Source of the DNA: an uncultured Oscillospiraceae bacterium
GTDB taxonomy: Bacteria > Bacillota > Clostridia > Oscillospirales > Oscillospiraceae
Direction: 5' to 3'
DNA: 6,234 nucleotides
Assembly: GCA_934662925.1 (NCBI GenBank)
Contig: CAKUKL010000093.1
Location: 1-6,234, forward strand
This document shows, piece by piece, positions 1 to 6,218 of this stretch; position 1 is the first letter of the stretch, and every line of letters starts with the position of its first letter. The position numbers and the translations under genes are program-made. The notes under the pieces were generated by a model. That model saw only the letters and a program-made list of their open reading frames with translations, had not been told where the DNA came from and did no database searches.

Positions 1-43
1 CTTCTGTCATACTTGGCTCATCAAAAGCGACAACATGGAATAT

Positions 44-50
44 GAGGAGG
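44..50 (+). promoter_or_regulatory. Ribosome binding site of leuC
   Basis: GAGGAGG lies 8 bases before the ATG at 59. It decides the start: the in-frame ATG at 35 has no purine-rich element before it and would place this site inside the coding region. Confidence 0.8.
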
Positions 51-58
51 AATCATCC

Positions 59-1318
59 ATGGGAATGACTATGACCCAGAAAATTCTGGCGCGGTCCGCG
101 GGACTGGATCACGTCTCCGCCGGACAGCTTATTGAAGGCAGGCTGGATCTGGTGCTGGGCAACGACATCACCACGCCAGTGGCCATTACGGAGTTCAACA
201 AGGCCGGGCTGTCTTCCGTGTTCGACAAGGACCGGATCGCTATTGTGCTGGACCACTCCACCCCCTGTAAGGACATCAAGTCCGCGCAGCTGTGCGCGGT
301 GTGCCGCGACTTTGCAAAGCACTACCGCATCACCCACTTCTACGACGTGGGCCAGATGGGCGTGGAGCACGCCCTCATTCCGGAAAAAGGCCTTGCCGCC
401 CCCGGCGAGGTCATCATTGGTGCCGACTCTCACACCTGTACTTACGGTGCGCTGGGTGCCTTCTCCACCGGCGTCGGCTCCACCGATATGGCGGCGGGCA
501 TGGCCACCGGCCTTGCGTGGTTCAAGGTGCCCCATGCCATCAGGGTCAATCTGGTAGGCAAGCTGGGCAAGTTCGTCAGCGGCAAGGATCTGGTGCTCCA
601 CCTCATCGGCATGATCGGGGTGGACGGCGCGCTGTACCAGTCGCTGGAGTTCACCGGCGAGGGCGTTGCGTCCCTTGAGATGGACGACCGCTTCACCATC
701 TGCAACATGGCCATCGAGGCCGGTGCGAAAAACGGTATTTTCCCCGTGGACGACAAGACCATCGCCTATCTGAAGGACCGGGTGGACCGTGAATACACGG
801 CGTTCACCGCGGACGACGACGCGCAGTACGCGCAGGAGATCACCATCGACCTGTCCGCCCTCCGGCCCACGGTGGCGCTGCCCCATCTGCCCTCCAACAC
901 CAAGCCGGTGGACGAGGTGGCGGGCAAGCCCATCCAGCAGGTGGTCATCGGCTCCTGCACCAACGGCCGTCTGAAGGACCTGCGGGAGGCCGCCGCCATT
1001 CTCCGGGGCAAGAAGGTGGCTGACGGCGTGCGCTGCATCGTCATTCCCGCCACCCAGCAGATCTATCTGGACGCTATGGCCGAGGGCCTGATCGCCGACT
1101 TCATCAACGCCGGCGCGGCGGTGTCCACCCCCACCTGCGGCCCCTGTCTGGGCGGCCACATGGGCGTTCTGAGCGACAACGAGTGGGCCATCTCCACCAC
1201 CAACCGCAACTTCGTGGGCCGCATGGGCCCCACAAGTTCCATGATCATTCTGGCAAGCCCCGCCGTGGCGGCGGCTTCCGCCATCACCGGCGTCGTCACC
1301 GACCCGGCCGCTGTCTGA
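59..1318 (+). CDS. leuC: 3-isopropylmalate dehydratase, large subunit
   Basis: This is the large, iron-sulfur subunit of isopropylmalate isomerase. With LeuD it converts 2-isopropylmalate to 3-isopropylmalate in cytosolic leucine synthesis. The product is 419 residues, typical of the short LeuC/HacA-type family of Clostridia and Archaea rather than the roughly 465-residue enterobacterial form. The three 4Fe-4S ligands are visible: Cys300 in IGSCTNGR, and Cys360 and Cys363 in [10 protein letters not shown]. The segment [18 protein letters not shown] (about residues 122-139) is also a family signature. The start at 59 is chosen for its GAGGAGG site and the N-terminus [11 protein letters not shown], usual for this family; ATGs at 35, 65 and 71 share the frame. 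The stop lies 13 bases before leuD. Homoaconitase and related hydro-lyases share this fold, but the adjacent leuD and leuB argue for leucine synthesis. Confidence 0.96.
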   Translation: MGMTMTQKILARSAGLDHVSAGQLIEGRLDLVLGNDITTPVAITEFNKAGLSSVFDKDRIAIVLDHSTPCKDIKSAQLCAVCRDFAKHYRITHFYDVGQMGVEHALIPEKGLAAPGEVIIGADSHTCTYGALGAFSTGVGSTDMAAGMATGLAWFKVPHAIRVNLVGKLGKFVSGKDLVLHLIGMIGVDGALYQSLEFTGEGVASLEMDDRFTICNMAIEAGAKNGIFPVDDKTIAYLKDRVDREYTAFTADDDAQYAQEITIDLSALRPTVALPHLPSNTKPVDEVAGKPIQQVVIGSCTNGRLKDLREAAAILRGKKVADGVRCIVIPATQQIYLDAMAEGLIADFINAGAAVSTPTCGPCLGGHMGVLSDNEWAISTTNRNFVGRMGPTSSMIILASPAVAAASAITGVVTDPAAV

Positions 1319-1331
1319 GGAGGGTTATGCA

Positions 1332-1817
1332 ATGAAGGTCTATAAATACGGCGACAACGTGGATACCGACGTCATCATTCCCGCCCGGTATCTGAATGCC
1401 CCCGACGAGAAATCTCTGGCGTCCCACTGCATGGAGGACATCGACACCGGGTTTGCCGGCTCTGTGGAGCCGGGCGACATCGTGGTGGGCGGTAGCAACT
1501 TCGGCTGCGGCTCCTCCCGGGAGCACGCGCCCCTTGCCATCAAGGCCTGCGGCGTCAAGTGCGTCATTGCCAAGAGCTTTGCCCGCATTTTCTACCGCAA
1601 CGCCATCAACATCGGCTTCCCCATCATGGAGTGCCCCGAAGCCGTGGACGGCATCTCCGCCGGGGATCAGGTGTCCGTGGACTTCAATACTGGCGTCATC
1701 GTCAACGAGACCACCGGGCAGAAGTTTCAGGCCGCGCCCTTCCCGGAGTTTGTCAACGGCATCATTGAAAACGGCGGCCTGCTGAAAAGCCTGAAAGCGA
1801 GAGGTGTTGCGAAATGA
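1332..1817 (+). CDS. leuD: 3-isopropylmalate dehydratase, small subunit
   Basis: This is the small, swivelling subunit of isopropylmalate isomerase, which completes the active site of LeuC. The product is 161 residues, the size of the short LeuD/HacB-type family. Visible motifs are [16 protein letters not shown] (residues 7-22) and [15 protein letters not shown] (53-67), whose [10 protein letters not shown] core is the aconitase-swivel signature. The substrate loop reads YLNA at 20-23. In the related archaeal proteins this loop helps separate isopropylmalate from homoaconitate, and YLRT is the homoaconitase form; YLN is common in clostridial LeuD as I recall it. GGAGGG at 1319-1324, just after the leuC stop, is a good ribosome binding site 7 bases from the ATG. 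The stop overlaps the leuB start (ATGA), which suggests translational coupling. Confidence 0.96.
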   Translation: MKVYKYGDNVDTDVIIPARYLNAPDEKSLASHCMEDIDTGFAGSVEPGDIVVGGSNFGCGSSREHAPLAIKACGVKCVIAKSFARIFYRNAINIGFPIMECPEAVDGISAGDQVSVDFNTGVIVNETTGQKFQAAPFPEFVNGIIENGGLLKSLKARGVAK

Positions 1818-2890
1818 AGTTCAGGATCGCATTGATCCGGGGCGACGGCATCGGCCCGGAGATCGTCAACGAGACGGTCGGCATCATCAACAGGGTAGGG
1901 GAGAAGTTCGGCCACACCTTTGAGTACGTGGACGTGCTGCTGGGCGGCTGCGCCACCGACGCGGTGGGCAAAAGCTACCCAGACGGCACGGCGGAGCTGT
2001 GCAAGAGCTGCGATGCCGTGCTTCTGGGCGCGGTGGGCGGCCCCAAATGGGGCAGCGATAAGCCCGCCGAGCAGCGGCCTGAAACGGCGCTGTTGGCCAT
2101 CCGGAAGGATCTGGGCCTGTACGCCAATCTGCGTCCCGCCGCCCTGCGTCCCGCGCTGGCGGACGCCTGCCCGCTGAAAAAGGAGACTGCCGAAAAGGGC
2201 ATCGACCTGATGATGGTCCGGGAGTTGACCGGCGGCATCTACTTCGGCAAGCGCGACCGCTATGACACGTCGGACCGGGGCGTGGAGTGCACCGACCTGA
2301 TGGCTTACTCCGAAATGGAGATCGAGCGCATCGGCCGACGCGCCTTTGAAATGGCCCGACTGCGCCGGAAAAAGGTGTCCAGCGTGGACAAGGCCAATGT
2401 GCTGGAGACCAGCCGCCTGTGGCGCTCCGTCATGCACCGTCTGGCCGAGGAATACCCCGACGTGGCCTACGAGGACGTGCTGGTGGACAACTGCGCCATG
2501 CAGATCGTCCGGGATCCCGGCCAGTTCGACGTTGTCGTGACGGAAAATATGTTCGGCGACATTCTCTCCGACGAGGCTTCCATGGTCACCGGCTCCATCG
2601 GTCTGCTGCCCTCCGCCTCCATGGGCGACGGTGCTCCCGCTCTGTACGAGCCTATCCACGGCTCCGCCCCCGACATTGCCGGGCAGGACAAGGCCAACCC
2701 CATCGCCACCATTCTGTCCGCGGCCATGATGTTCCGCTACTCCTTCAAACTGGCCGCCGAGGCCGATGCCATTGAGGCCGCCGTGGACAAGGCGCTGGCC
2801 GACGGCTGGCGCACCGCCGACATCGCCAAGCCGGGGGAGACCGTCATCGGCACCCGGAAGATGGGCCAGGTCATCCGGGACAACATTTGA
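1814..2890 (+). CDS. leuB: 3-isopropylmalate dehydrogenase
   Basis: This enzyme catalyses NAD-dependent oxidation and decarboxylation of 3-isopropylmalate to 2-ketoisocaproate, the last step before transamination to leucine. The product is 358 residues, full family length. Expected substrate and metal residues are present: Arg97 and Arg107 ([14 protein letters not shown]), Arg136 and Tyr143 ([10 protein letters not shown]), Lys193 (VDKANV), Asp225 (VDNCAM), and Asp249 and Asp253 ([10 protein letters not shown]). The NAD-binding loop HGSAPDIAG starts at His282; its Asp287-Ile288 pair fits NAD rather than NADP preference. Assignment to leuB rather than isocitrate or tartrate dehydrogenase rests on these motifs and the leuCD context. 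The ATG overlaps the leuD stop. A strong terminator follows 10 bases after the stop, so leuB is the last gene of the operon. Confidence 0.97.
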   Translation: MKFRIALIRGDGIGPEIVNETVGIINRVGEKFGHTFEYVDVLLGGCATDAVGKSYPDGTAELCKSCDAVLLGAVGGPKWGSDKPAEQRPETALLAIRKDLGLYANLRPAALRPALADACPLKKETAEKGIDLMMVRELTGGIYFGKRDRYDTSDRGVECTDLMAYSEMEIERIGRRAFEMARLRRKKVSSVDKANVLETSRLWRSVMHRLAEEYPDVAYEDVLVDNCAMQIVRDPGQFDVVVTENMFGDILSDEASMVTGSIGLLPSASMGDGAPALYEPIHGSAPDIAGQDKANPIATILSAAMMFRYSFKLAAEADAIEAAVDKALADGWRTADIAKPGETVIGTRKMGQVIRDNI

Positions 2891-2900
2891 ATCTAACCCC

Positions 2901-2938
2901 AAAACCTCTGCGGAGTATTTCCGCAGAGGTTTTCCTTT
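2901..2938 (+). terminator. Intrinsic terminator of leuCDB
   Basis: A perfect 13-bp stem pairs AAAACCTCTGCGG (2901-2913) with CCGCAGAGGTTTT (2921-2933) across a 7-base loop. The T-rich tail TTTTCCTTT spans 2930-2938. It begins 10 bases after the leuB stop. The upstream arm has only four A residues, so activity on the other strand would be weak. Confidence 0.93.
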
Positions 2939-2965
2939 ACAAGACGCGCATCGGCAGAGTATAAT
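2936..2965 (+). promoter_or_regulatory. Sigma-A-type promoter of coaX
   Basis: TTTACA (2936-2941) and a consensus TATAAT (2960-2965) are separated by 18 bases. The start of transcription is expected near 2972, giving a leader of about 30 bases. The -35 element lies within the end of the leuB terminator T-tract, so coaX is probably transcribed separately from the leu operon. Confidence 0.75.
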
Positions 2966-3002
2966 AATAAATCAGAATAATCGGAAAGGGGCGGCATACG
3001 CA

Positions 3003-3788
3003 ATGATCCTGGCTATCGACATTGGAAATACCAGCACCACCATCGGGCTGTTTGACGAAAAGGGCAGACTGGAATTTCTGTCTGAGCTGGAAACGGACAA
3101 GAAAAAAACGCAGGATCAGTGCTGCATCGACCTTCTGGGCGTGTTTCAGCTCTACCGTGCCGACATCGGTGCGGTAAAGGGCGCGATCTTATCCAGCGTG
3201 GTGCCGCCGATCACCGAAAACATGGCCGCGGCCAACGCTCGGCTCACAGGCCATCGCCCGCTGGTGGTGGGTCCTGGGCTGAAGACCGGAATGAACATCA
3301 AGGCCGACGTCCACAACCAGCTGGGCAGCGACATCGTGGCGTCCTCCGTGGCCGCGGTGTCCAAGTATCCCTCGCCCATTATTGTGATCAATCTGGGCAC
3401 GGCCATGACATTTTCCTATCTGAGCAGCAATTCCTACGAGGGCTGCGCCATTGCGCCCGGCATCCGGGTGGCACTGGAAGCACTGTCAGAGCGAACGGCC
3501 CAGTTGCCCCACATTTCGCTGGAGGGGCCGGTAAATCCGCTAGGCCGGAACACTGTGGACGCCATGCGGGCCGGGGTCATCCTCGGCAGCGCCGGAACGG
3601 TGGACGCCATGATCGAACGGATGGAGGAGGCCGCCGGAGCGGCGGCCCAGACCATCGTGGCCACCGGCTACGGCTCAGCTCAGCTGCTGCGCCACTGCCG
3701 CCACGAGATCCGACTGGATCACAACCTGCTCATGGACGGTCTGTTCCTGCTCTACCAGAAAAATACTGCCACGAATCGGAAAAAATGA
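3003..3788 (+). CDS. coaX: Type III pantothenate kinase (CoaX family, with variant motifs)
   Basis: CoaX phosphorylates pantothenate in the first step of coenzyme A synthesis. It is an ASKHA-fold cytosolic enzyme that needs a monovalent cation and is not inhibited by CoA. The product is 261 residues, a normal length. The phosphate-binding motif DIGNTSTTIG (residues 6-15) is intact, as are SSVVPPI (64-70), VVGPGLKTGMNIK (88-100), AIAPGI (149-154) and ERTAQLP (163-169). Asp110, the likely catalytic base by alignment, is kept. Unusual positions are GSDI (108-111) instead of GADR, Asn130 where Asp normally precedes the GTATT motif (here GTAMT), and TGYG (221-224) instead of TGGL. The frame is open back into leuB, but the start at 3003 is right: it follows AAAGGGG (2985-2991) and begins MILAIDIGNT. 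Family assignment is firm; kinase activity is inferred. Confidence 0.9.
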   Translation: MILAIDIGNTSTTIGLFDEKGRLEFLSELETDKKKTQDQCCIDLLGVFQLYRADIGAVKGAILSSVVPPITENMAAANARLTGHRPLVVGPGLKTGMNIKADVHNQLGSDIVASSVAAVSKYPSPIIVINLGTAMTFSYLSSNSYEGCAIAPGIRVALEALSERTAQLPHISLEGPVNPLGRNTVDAMRAGVILGSAGTVDAMIERMEEAAGAAAQTIVATGYGSAQLLRHCRHEIRLDHNLLMDGLFLLYQKNTATNRKK

Positions 3789-3791
3789 GAC

Positions 3792-3827
3792 AAGACGCCT
3801 GCCTTTAGAGAAGGCAGGCGTCTTTTT
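3792..3827 (+). terminator. Intrinsic terminator of coaX
   Basis: A perfect 14-bp stem pairs AAGACGCCTGCCTT (3792-3805) with AAGGCAGGCGTCTT (3811-3824) across the 5-base loop TAGAG. It ends in TTTTT (3823-3827). It begins 4 bases after the coaX stop. Confidence 0.95.
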
Positions 3828-3892
3828 GCCCGAAAAACCCCGCTTTTGCAATTCTGCCTTGTCATAAATGCAAAAATATCAAAATACGCCGT

Positions 3893-3914
3893 CTTGCACT
3901 TGCATTTTTGCAAG
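3893..3914 (+). repeat. Tandem CTTGCA with inverted TGCAAG, possible operator
   Basis: CTTGCA occurs twice in tandem (3893-3898 and 3899-3904) and is followed after TTTT by its reverse complement TGCAAG (3909-3914). The second and third copies form a dyad that covers the -35 element of the aminotransferase promoter. Upstream, TGCAAAAAT (3869-3877) is inverted relative to ATTTTTGCA (3904-3912), and TTTTGCAA occurs at 3844-3851. The arrangement is seen directly; an operator role is inferred, and low base complexity could account for part of it. Confidence 0.45.
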
Positions 3915-3928
3915 TCGATGGATATAAT
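3900..3928 (+). promoter_or_regulatory. Promoter of the aminotransferase gene
   Basis: TTGCAT (3900-3905) and a consensus TATAAT (3923-3928) are 17 bases apart. Transcription would start near 3935, leaving a leader of about 44 bases. The remainder of the 190-base gap between coaX and this gene (3828-3899) is AT-rich with short A tracts, perhaps an upstream-element region. I see no gene or riboswitch in it. Confidence 0.72.
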
Positions 3929-3965
3929 ATGGCAGACGAATGTTCATTGTTTGACTGATTGATCT

Positions 3966-3971
3966 GGAGGG
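3966..3971 (+). promoter_or_regulatory. Ribosome binding site fixing a GTG start
   Basis: GGAGGG lies 7 bases before the GTG at 3979. There is no in-frame ATG near this position, so the site decides the GTG start of the aminotransferase gene. Confidence 0.8.
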
Positions 3972-3978
3972 AACCGTT

Positions 3979-5166
3979 GTGAAAGAACTGTCAAAACTGG
4001 CTCAAAATGTTCAGGCATCCACCACGCTGGCCATCGACGCCCTTGCCAAGCAGATGAAGGCCGACGGCATCGACGTTGTGGGCTTCGGTGCCGGGGAACC
4101 TGATTTCAATACGCCCGAGCACATCAAGCAGGCGGCCATCGACGCGATCCATGACGACTTCACCAAATATACTCCGTCCTCCGGCATTCTGCCCCTGAAG
4201 GAAGCGGTATGCAAGCGGATGGAAGAGGACTGCGGCCTGCACTACGAGCCCTCTCAGGTGGTCGTCGCCAGCGGTGCTAAGCACAATGTATATATCGCCC
4301 TCCGGGCGCTGATCGATCCGGGCGACGAGGTCATTCTCCCGGCTCCGTATTGGGTCAGCTATCTTGAGATGATCAAGATGGTGGGCGCGCAGCCGGTGGT
4401 CGTGACGGCGACCGAGGCCGCGAACTTCAAAATGACGGCGGAGCAGTTGGAGGCCGCCATCACCGACAAGACCAAGTGCATGATCCTCAACAACCCCTCC
4501 AACCCCACCGGCATGGTTTACAGCAGGGAAGAGCTGGAGGCCATCGCCGCCGTGTGCGTCAGGCACGGGATCTACGTCATCGCCGACGAGATCTACTACG
4601 GCCTTCTCTACGACGGGGTGCAGTTCACCTCCTTCCCCAGCCTGAGCGATGAGGTCAAGGACCTGACCATCCTCATCAACGGCGTGTCCAAGTCCTACGC
4701 CATGACCGGCTGGCGGGTGGGTTTTGCCTGCGCCAACAACACCATCGCAAAAGTCATGAGCAACTTCCTGAGCCACTCTACCGGCGCTCCGTCCTCCATT
4801 TCCCAGAAGGCCGCCGTGGCGGCCCTCGACGGCCCCCAGGGCGAGGTCGAGACCATGCGTCAAGCCTTCGAGAAGCGCCGCAACTACATCGTGGAGCGCA
4901 TCAACGCCATCGACGGCGTGAGCTGCATCAAGCCCGAGGGCGCGTTCTACGTGATGATGAGCATCGAAAAGCTTATTGGCCGCACCCTCCACGGCCAGCT
5001 GATCGAAAACTCCGACGATTTCTGCTCCGCGTTCCTCCAGCACGGTCTTGTGGCCACCGTGCCCGGCTCCGGCTTCGGCGCGCCCAACTACGTGCGCTGG
5101 TCCTATGCCACGTCTATGGAGAACATCCGGAAGGGCATGGACCGTCTGGAAGAATTTTTGAAGTAA
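3979..5166 (+). CDS. aspC: Pyridoxal-phosphate aminotransferase, probable aspartate aminotransferase (class I, Ib type)
   Basis: This fold-type I PLP enzyme probably interconverts aspartate and 2-oxoglutarate with oxaloacetate and glutamate in the cytosol. The product is 395 residues, full length. Lys238 in NGVSKSYAMTGWRVGF is the PLP Schiff-base lysine. Also visible are GAGEPDF (37-43), TKYTPSSG (62-69), Asn175 in NNPSNPTG, Asp203 and Tyr206 in ADEIYY, Arg246, and Arg373 in YVRWSYA, which binds the substrate alpha-carboxylate. Ser14-Thr15 and Lys101 appear to align with Ser15, Thr16 and Lys109 of the Thermus thermophilus enzyme, where they take part in substrate-side binding; this favours aspartate over neutral substrates. 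Related Ib enzymes can also act on prephenate or other amino acids, so the exact substrate is less sure than the family. The gene has its own promoter and lies after the coaX terminator. No convincing terminator follows. Confidence 0.9.
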   Translation: MKELSKLAQNVQASTTLAIDALAKQMKADGIDVVGFGAGEPDFNTPEHIKQAAIDAIHDDFTKYTPSSGILPLKEAVCKRMEEDCGLHYEPSQVVVASGAKHNVYIALRALIDPGDEVILPAPYWVSYLEMIKMVGAQPVVVTATEAANFKMTAEQLEAAITDKTKCMILNNPSNPTGMVYSREELEAIAAVCVRHGIYVIADEIYYGLLYDGVQFTSFPSLSDEVKDLTILINGVSKSYAMTGWRVGFACANNTIAKVMSNFLSHSTGAPSSISQKAAVAALDGPQGEVETMRQAFEKRRNYIVERINAIDGVSCIKPEGAFYVMMSIEKLIGRTLHGQLIENSDDFCSAFLQHGLVATVPGSGFGAPNYVRWSYATSMENIRKGMDRLEEFLK

Positions 5167-5202
5167 TTCCCGAAAATTCGACAGCTTTTTCACCCCGACC
5201 TC

Positions 5203-5231
5203 TTGCATTTGATGCCCCGATTGGGTATACT
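5203..5231 (+). promoter_or_regulatory. Promoter of the DUF1858 gene
   Basis: TTGCAT (5203-5208) and TATACT (5226-5231) are 17 bases apart. Transcription would start near 5238, with a leader of about 39 bases. The -35 context CTTGCATTT is the same as at the aminotransferase promoter. Confidence 0.7.
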
Positions 5232-5235
5232 GATT

Positions 5236-5248
5236 TTGTCTATGACAA
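5236..5248 (+). repeat. Small dyad at the expected transcription start
   Basis: TTGTC (5236-5240) and GACAA (5244-5248) are perfect inverted arms around TAT, with a further TTGTT at 5251-5255. The position over the predicted start of transcription would suit a repressor site. Five-base arms are short enough to occur by chance. Confidence 0.3.
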
Positions 5249-5276
5249 TTTTGTTACGGTAAGGAGGTCATTTTCA

Positions 5277-5474
5277 ATGGCTAAGATCACCAAGGATACT
5301 GTGATTGGCGATATTCTGGACATTGCGCCCAACACCGCGCCCATCTTCCTGTCCATCGGCATGCACTGTCTGGGCTGCCCCTCTTCCCGCGGGGAGACCG
5401 TGGAGCAGGCCTGCATGGTCCACGGCGTTGACGTTGAGGCGCTGCTGGCCGAGCTGAACGCCAACATCGACTGA
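5277..5474 (+). CDS. DUF1858 / hybrid-cluster-protein-associated redox disulfide domain protein
   Basis: This small cytosolic protein of 65 residues consists of a single DUF1858 domain, matching the family described as the hybrid cluster protein-associated redox disulfide domain. The CxxC pair Cys31 and Cys34 lies in the segment GMHCLGCPSSRGETVEQ (28-44), with a third cysteine at 46 in ACMVHGVD. These are hallmarks of the family. A redox or metal-binding role is suggested by the cysteines, but no reaction is established, and no hybrid cluster protein gene is in the window. A near-ideal ribosome binding site AAGGAGGT (5261-5268) lies 8 bases before the ATG, so high expression is likely. The gene has its own promoter and a terminator right after it. 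There is no signal peptide or membrane segment. Confidence 0.9.
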   Translation: MAKITKDTVIGDILDIAPNTAPIFLSIGMHCLGCPSSRGETVEQACMVHGVDVEALLAELNANID

Positions 5475-5487
5475 TTTTTGTCACCCG

Positions 5488-5521
5488 GAAAAGAGCGGCT
5501 CAGCCCGCTCTTTTCTTTTTT
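5488..5521 (+). terminator. Intrinsic terminator between the DUF1858 gene and trmK
   Basis: An 11-bp stem pairs GAAAAGAGCGG (5488-5498) with CCGCTCTTTTC (5505-5515) across a 6-base loop. TTTTTT follows at 5516-5521. The trmK ribosome binding site begins at the very next base, so the hairpin could act as a complete stop or as a partial, attenuating one. Confidence 0.88.
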
Positions 5522-5526
5522 GGAGG
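5522..5526 (+). promoter_or_regulatory. Ribosome binding site of trmK
   Basis: GGAGG lies 5 bases before the ATG at 5532. It excludes the upstream in-frame TTG at 5478, whose extension would be encoded by the terminator hairpin. Confidence 0.8.
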
Positions 5527-5531
5527 TCTGT

Positions 5532-6218
5532 ATGGAACTGATTCTGACCCCGCGTCTGGAAACGGTGGCCCGGCTGGTGCCGTCCGGCGCGCGCTTCGCG
5601 GACATCGGGACGGACCACGCCTATCTGCCGGTAAAGCTCCTGCTGGACGGAGTCATTGACCGCGCCATCGCCGCCGACCTGCGGGAGGGGCCGCTGTCCC
5701 GGGCGCGCGAGACGGCAAGGCAGTACGGCGTGGAGGACAAGGTGTCCTTCCGGCTGTGCGACGGTCTGTCCGGCATCGAACGCGGCGAGGCTGATGCCAT
5801 CGCCATCGCGGGCATGGGCGGCGAGACCATCGCCGCCATTCTGGCCGCCGCCCCGTGGACAAAAGAACACCAAACGCTGCTGCTCCAGCCCATGACGTCC
5901 TTCCACGACCTTCGGGGCTGGCTCCAGCGCAGCGGCTATGAGATCTGCCGGGAACACATCGCCCGGGAGGGGAATCGGCTTTACAGCGTCATGGAGGTAC
6001 GGGGCGGAGAAACGCCGCCGCTGACCCCGGCGGAGCTGTGGGCGGGGAAGCAGTCGGACGACCCGCTGCGCCCGGCCTATCTCGACCTGATGACAGCCAA
6101 GGCGAACCGGGTGCTCAATGGGCTGAACGCGGCCCAGACCCGGAACGAAGCGCAGATCACCCGGATGGAGGAAGTGCTGTCCGGTCTGACTGCCATGAGA
6201 AGGAGTATCCCTAAATGA
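5532..6218 (+). CDS. trmK: tRNA (adenine(22)-N1)-methyltransferase
   Basis: TrmK uses S-adenosylmethionine to methylate N1 of adenine 22 in the D-loop region of bacterial tRNAs. The product is 228 residues, the usual size. Its N-terminal Rossmann-type domain shows FADIGTDHAYLPVKLL (residues 22-37), the family's SAM-binding motif I. AADLREGPL (47-55) follows as motif II, AGMGG (93-97) is a TrmK signature, and LLLQPM (116-121) is also characteristic. The C-terminal part, about residues 180-225, is predominantly charged helix and probably forms the family's coiled coil. The start at 5532 is set by GGAGG and the N-terminus MELILTPRLETVARLV. The stop overlaps the next gene by ATGA. In many Firmicutes trmK sits between rpoD and a Nif3-family gene; here the upstream neighbour is a DUF1858 gene instead. 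No clear promoter of its own is visible. Confidence 0.93.
   Translation: MELILTPRLETVARLVPSGARFADIGTDHAYLPVKLLLDGVIDRAIAADLREGPLSRARETARQYGVEDKVSFRLCDGLSGIERGEADAIAIAGMGGETIAAILAAAPWTKEHQTLLLQPMTSFHDLRGWLQRSGYEICREHIAREGNRLYSVMEVRGGETPPLTPAELWAGKQSDDPLRPAYLDLMTAKANRVLNGLNAAQTRNEAQITRMEEVLSGLTAMRRSIPK

Noticed and set aside
1..34. End of an upstream gene before leuC
   Set aside because: All three + frames run open to the window edge over too few codons to recognise anything. A leuA or other neighbour cannot be confirmed.
53..1159. Long open frame on the - strand opposite leuC
   Set aside because: It mirrors a high-GC gene in a fixed frame relation. Its translation is low-complexity Gly/Ala/His/Arg/Val-rich with no recognisable family, and leuC on the + strand has unmistakable motifs.
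1727..2902. 391-residue open frame on the - strand opposite leuB
   Set aside because: Same shadow effect. It ends inside leuD, spans all of leuB, and has no domain-like features.
2766..3002. Upstream extension of coaX into the end of leuB
   Set aside because: The frame is open, but the extension crosses the leu terminator and the coaX promoter and is Arg/Pro/Ser-rich shadow sequence. The family N-terminus begins at 3003.
3868..3927. Nineteen-codon open frame in the coaX-aspC gap
   Set aside because: It has no ribosome binding site and covers the promoter itself, upstream of the expected transcript start.
3929..3958. Nine-codon open frame starting at the -10 edge of the aminotransferase promoter
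   Set aside because: It starts before the expected transcription start near 3935 and has no ribosome binding site.
5151..5190. Possible terminator after the aminotransferase gene: GAATTTT (5152-5158) pairing with AAAATTC (5173-5179), then a T run at 5186-5190
   Set aside because: The stem is AT-rich, the loop is 10 bases and the T run is separated from the stem by several bases. It is too weak to call, so the aminotransferase transcript may continue into the next gene.
3991..5208. 405-residue open frame on the - strand opposite the aminotransferase gene
   Set aside because: Shadow of a GC-rich gene. The composition is atypical, dominated by Gly, Val, His and Asp, and no known family is evident.
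5242..5262. Six-codon open frame in the DUF1858 leader whose stop touches the AAGGAGGT site
   Set aside because: It has no ribosome binding site and begins about 4 bases after the predicted transcription start, so regulatory translation is unlikely.
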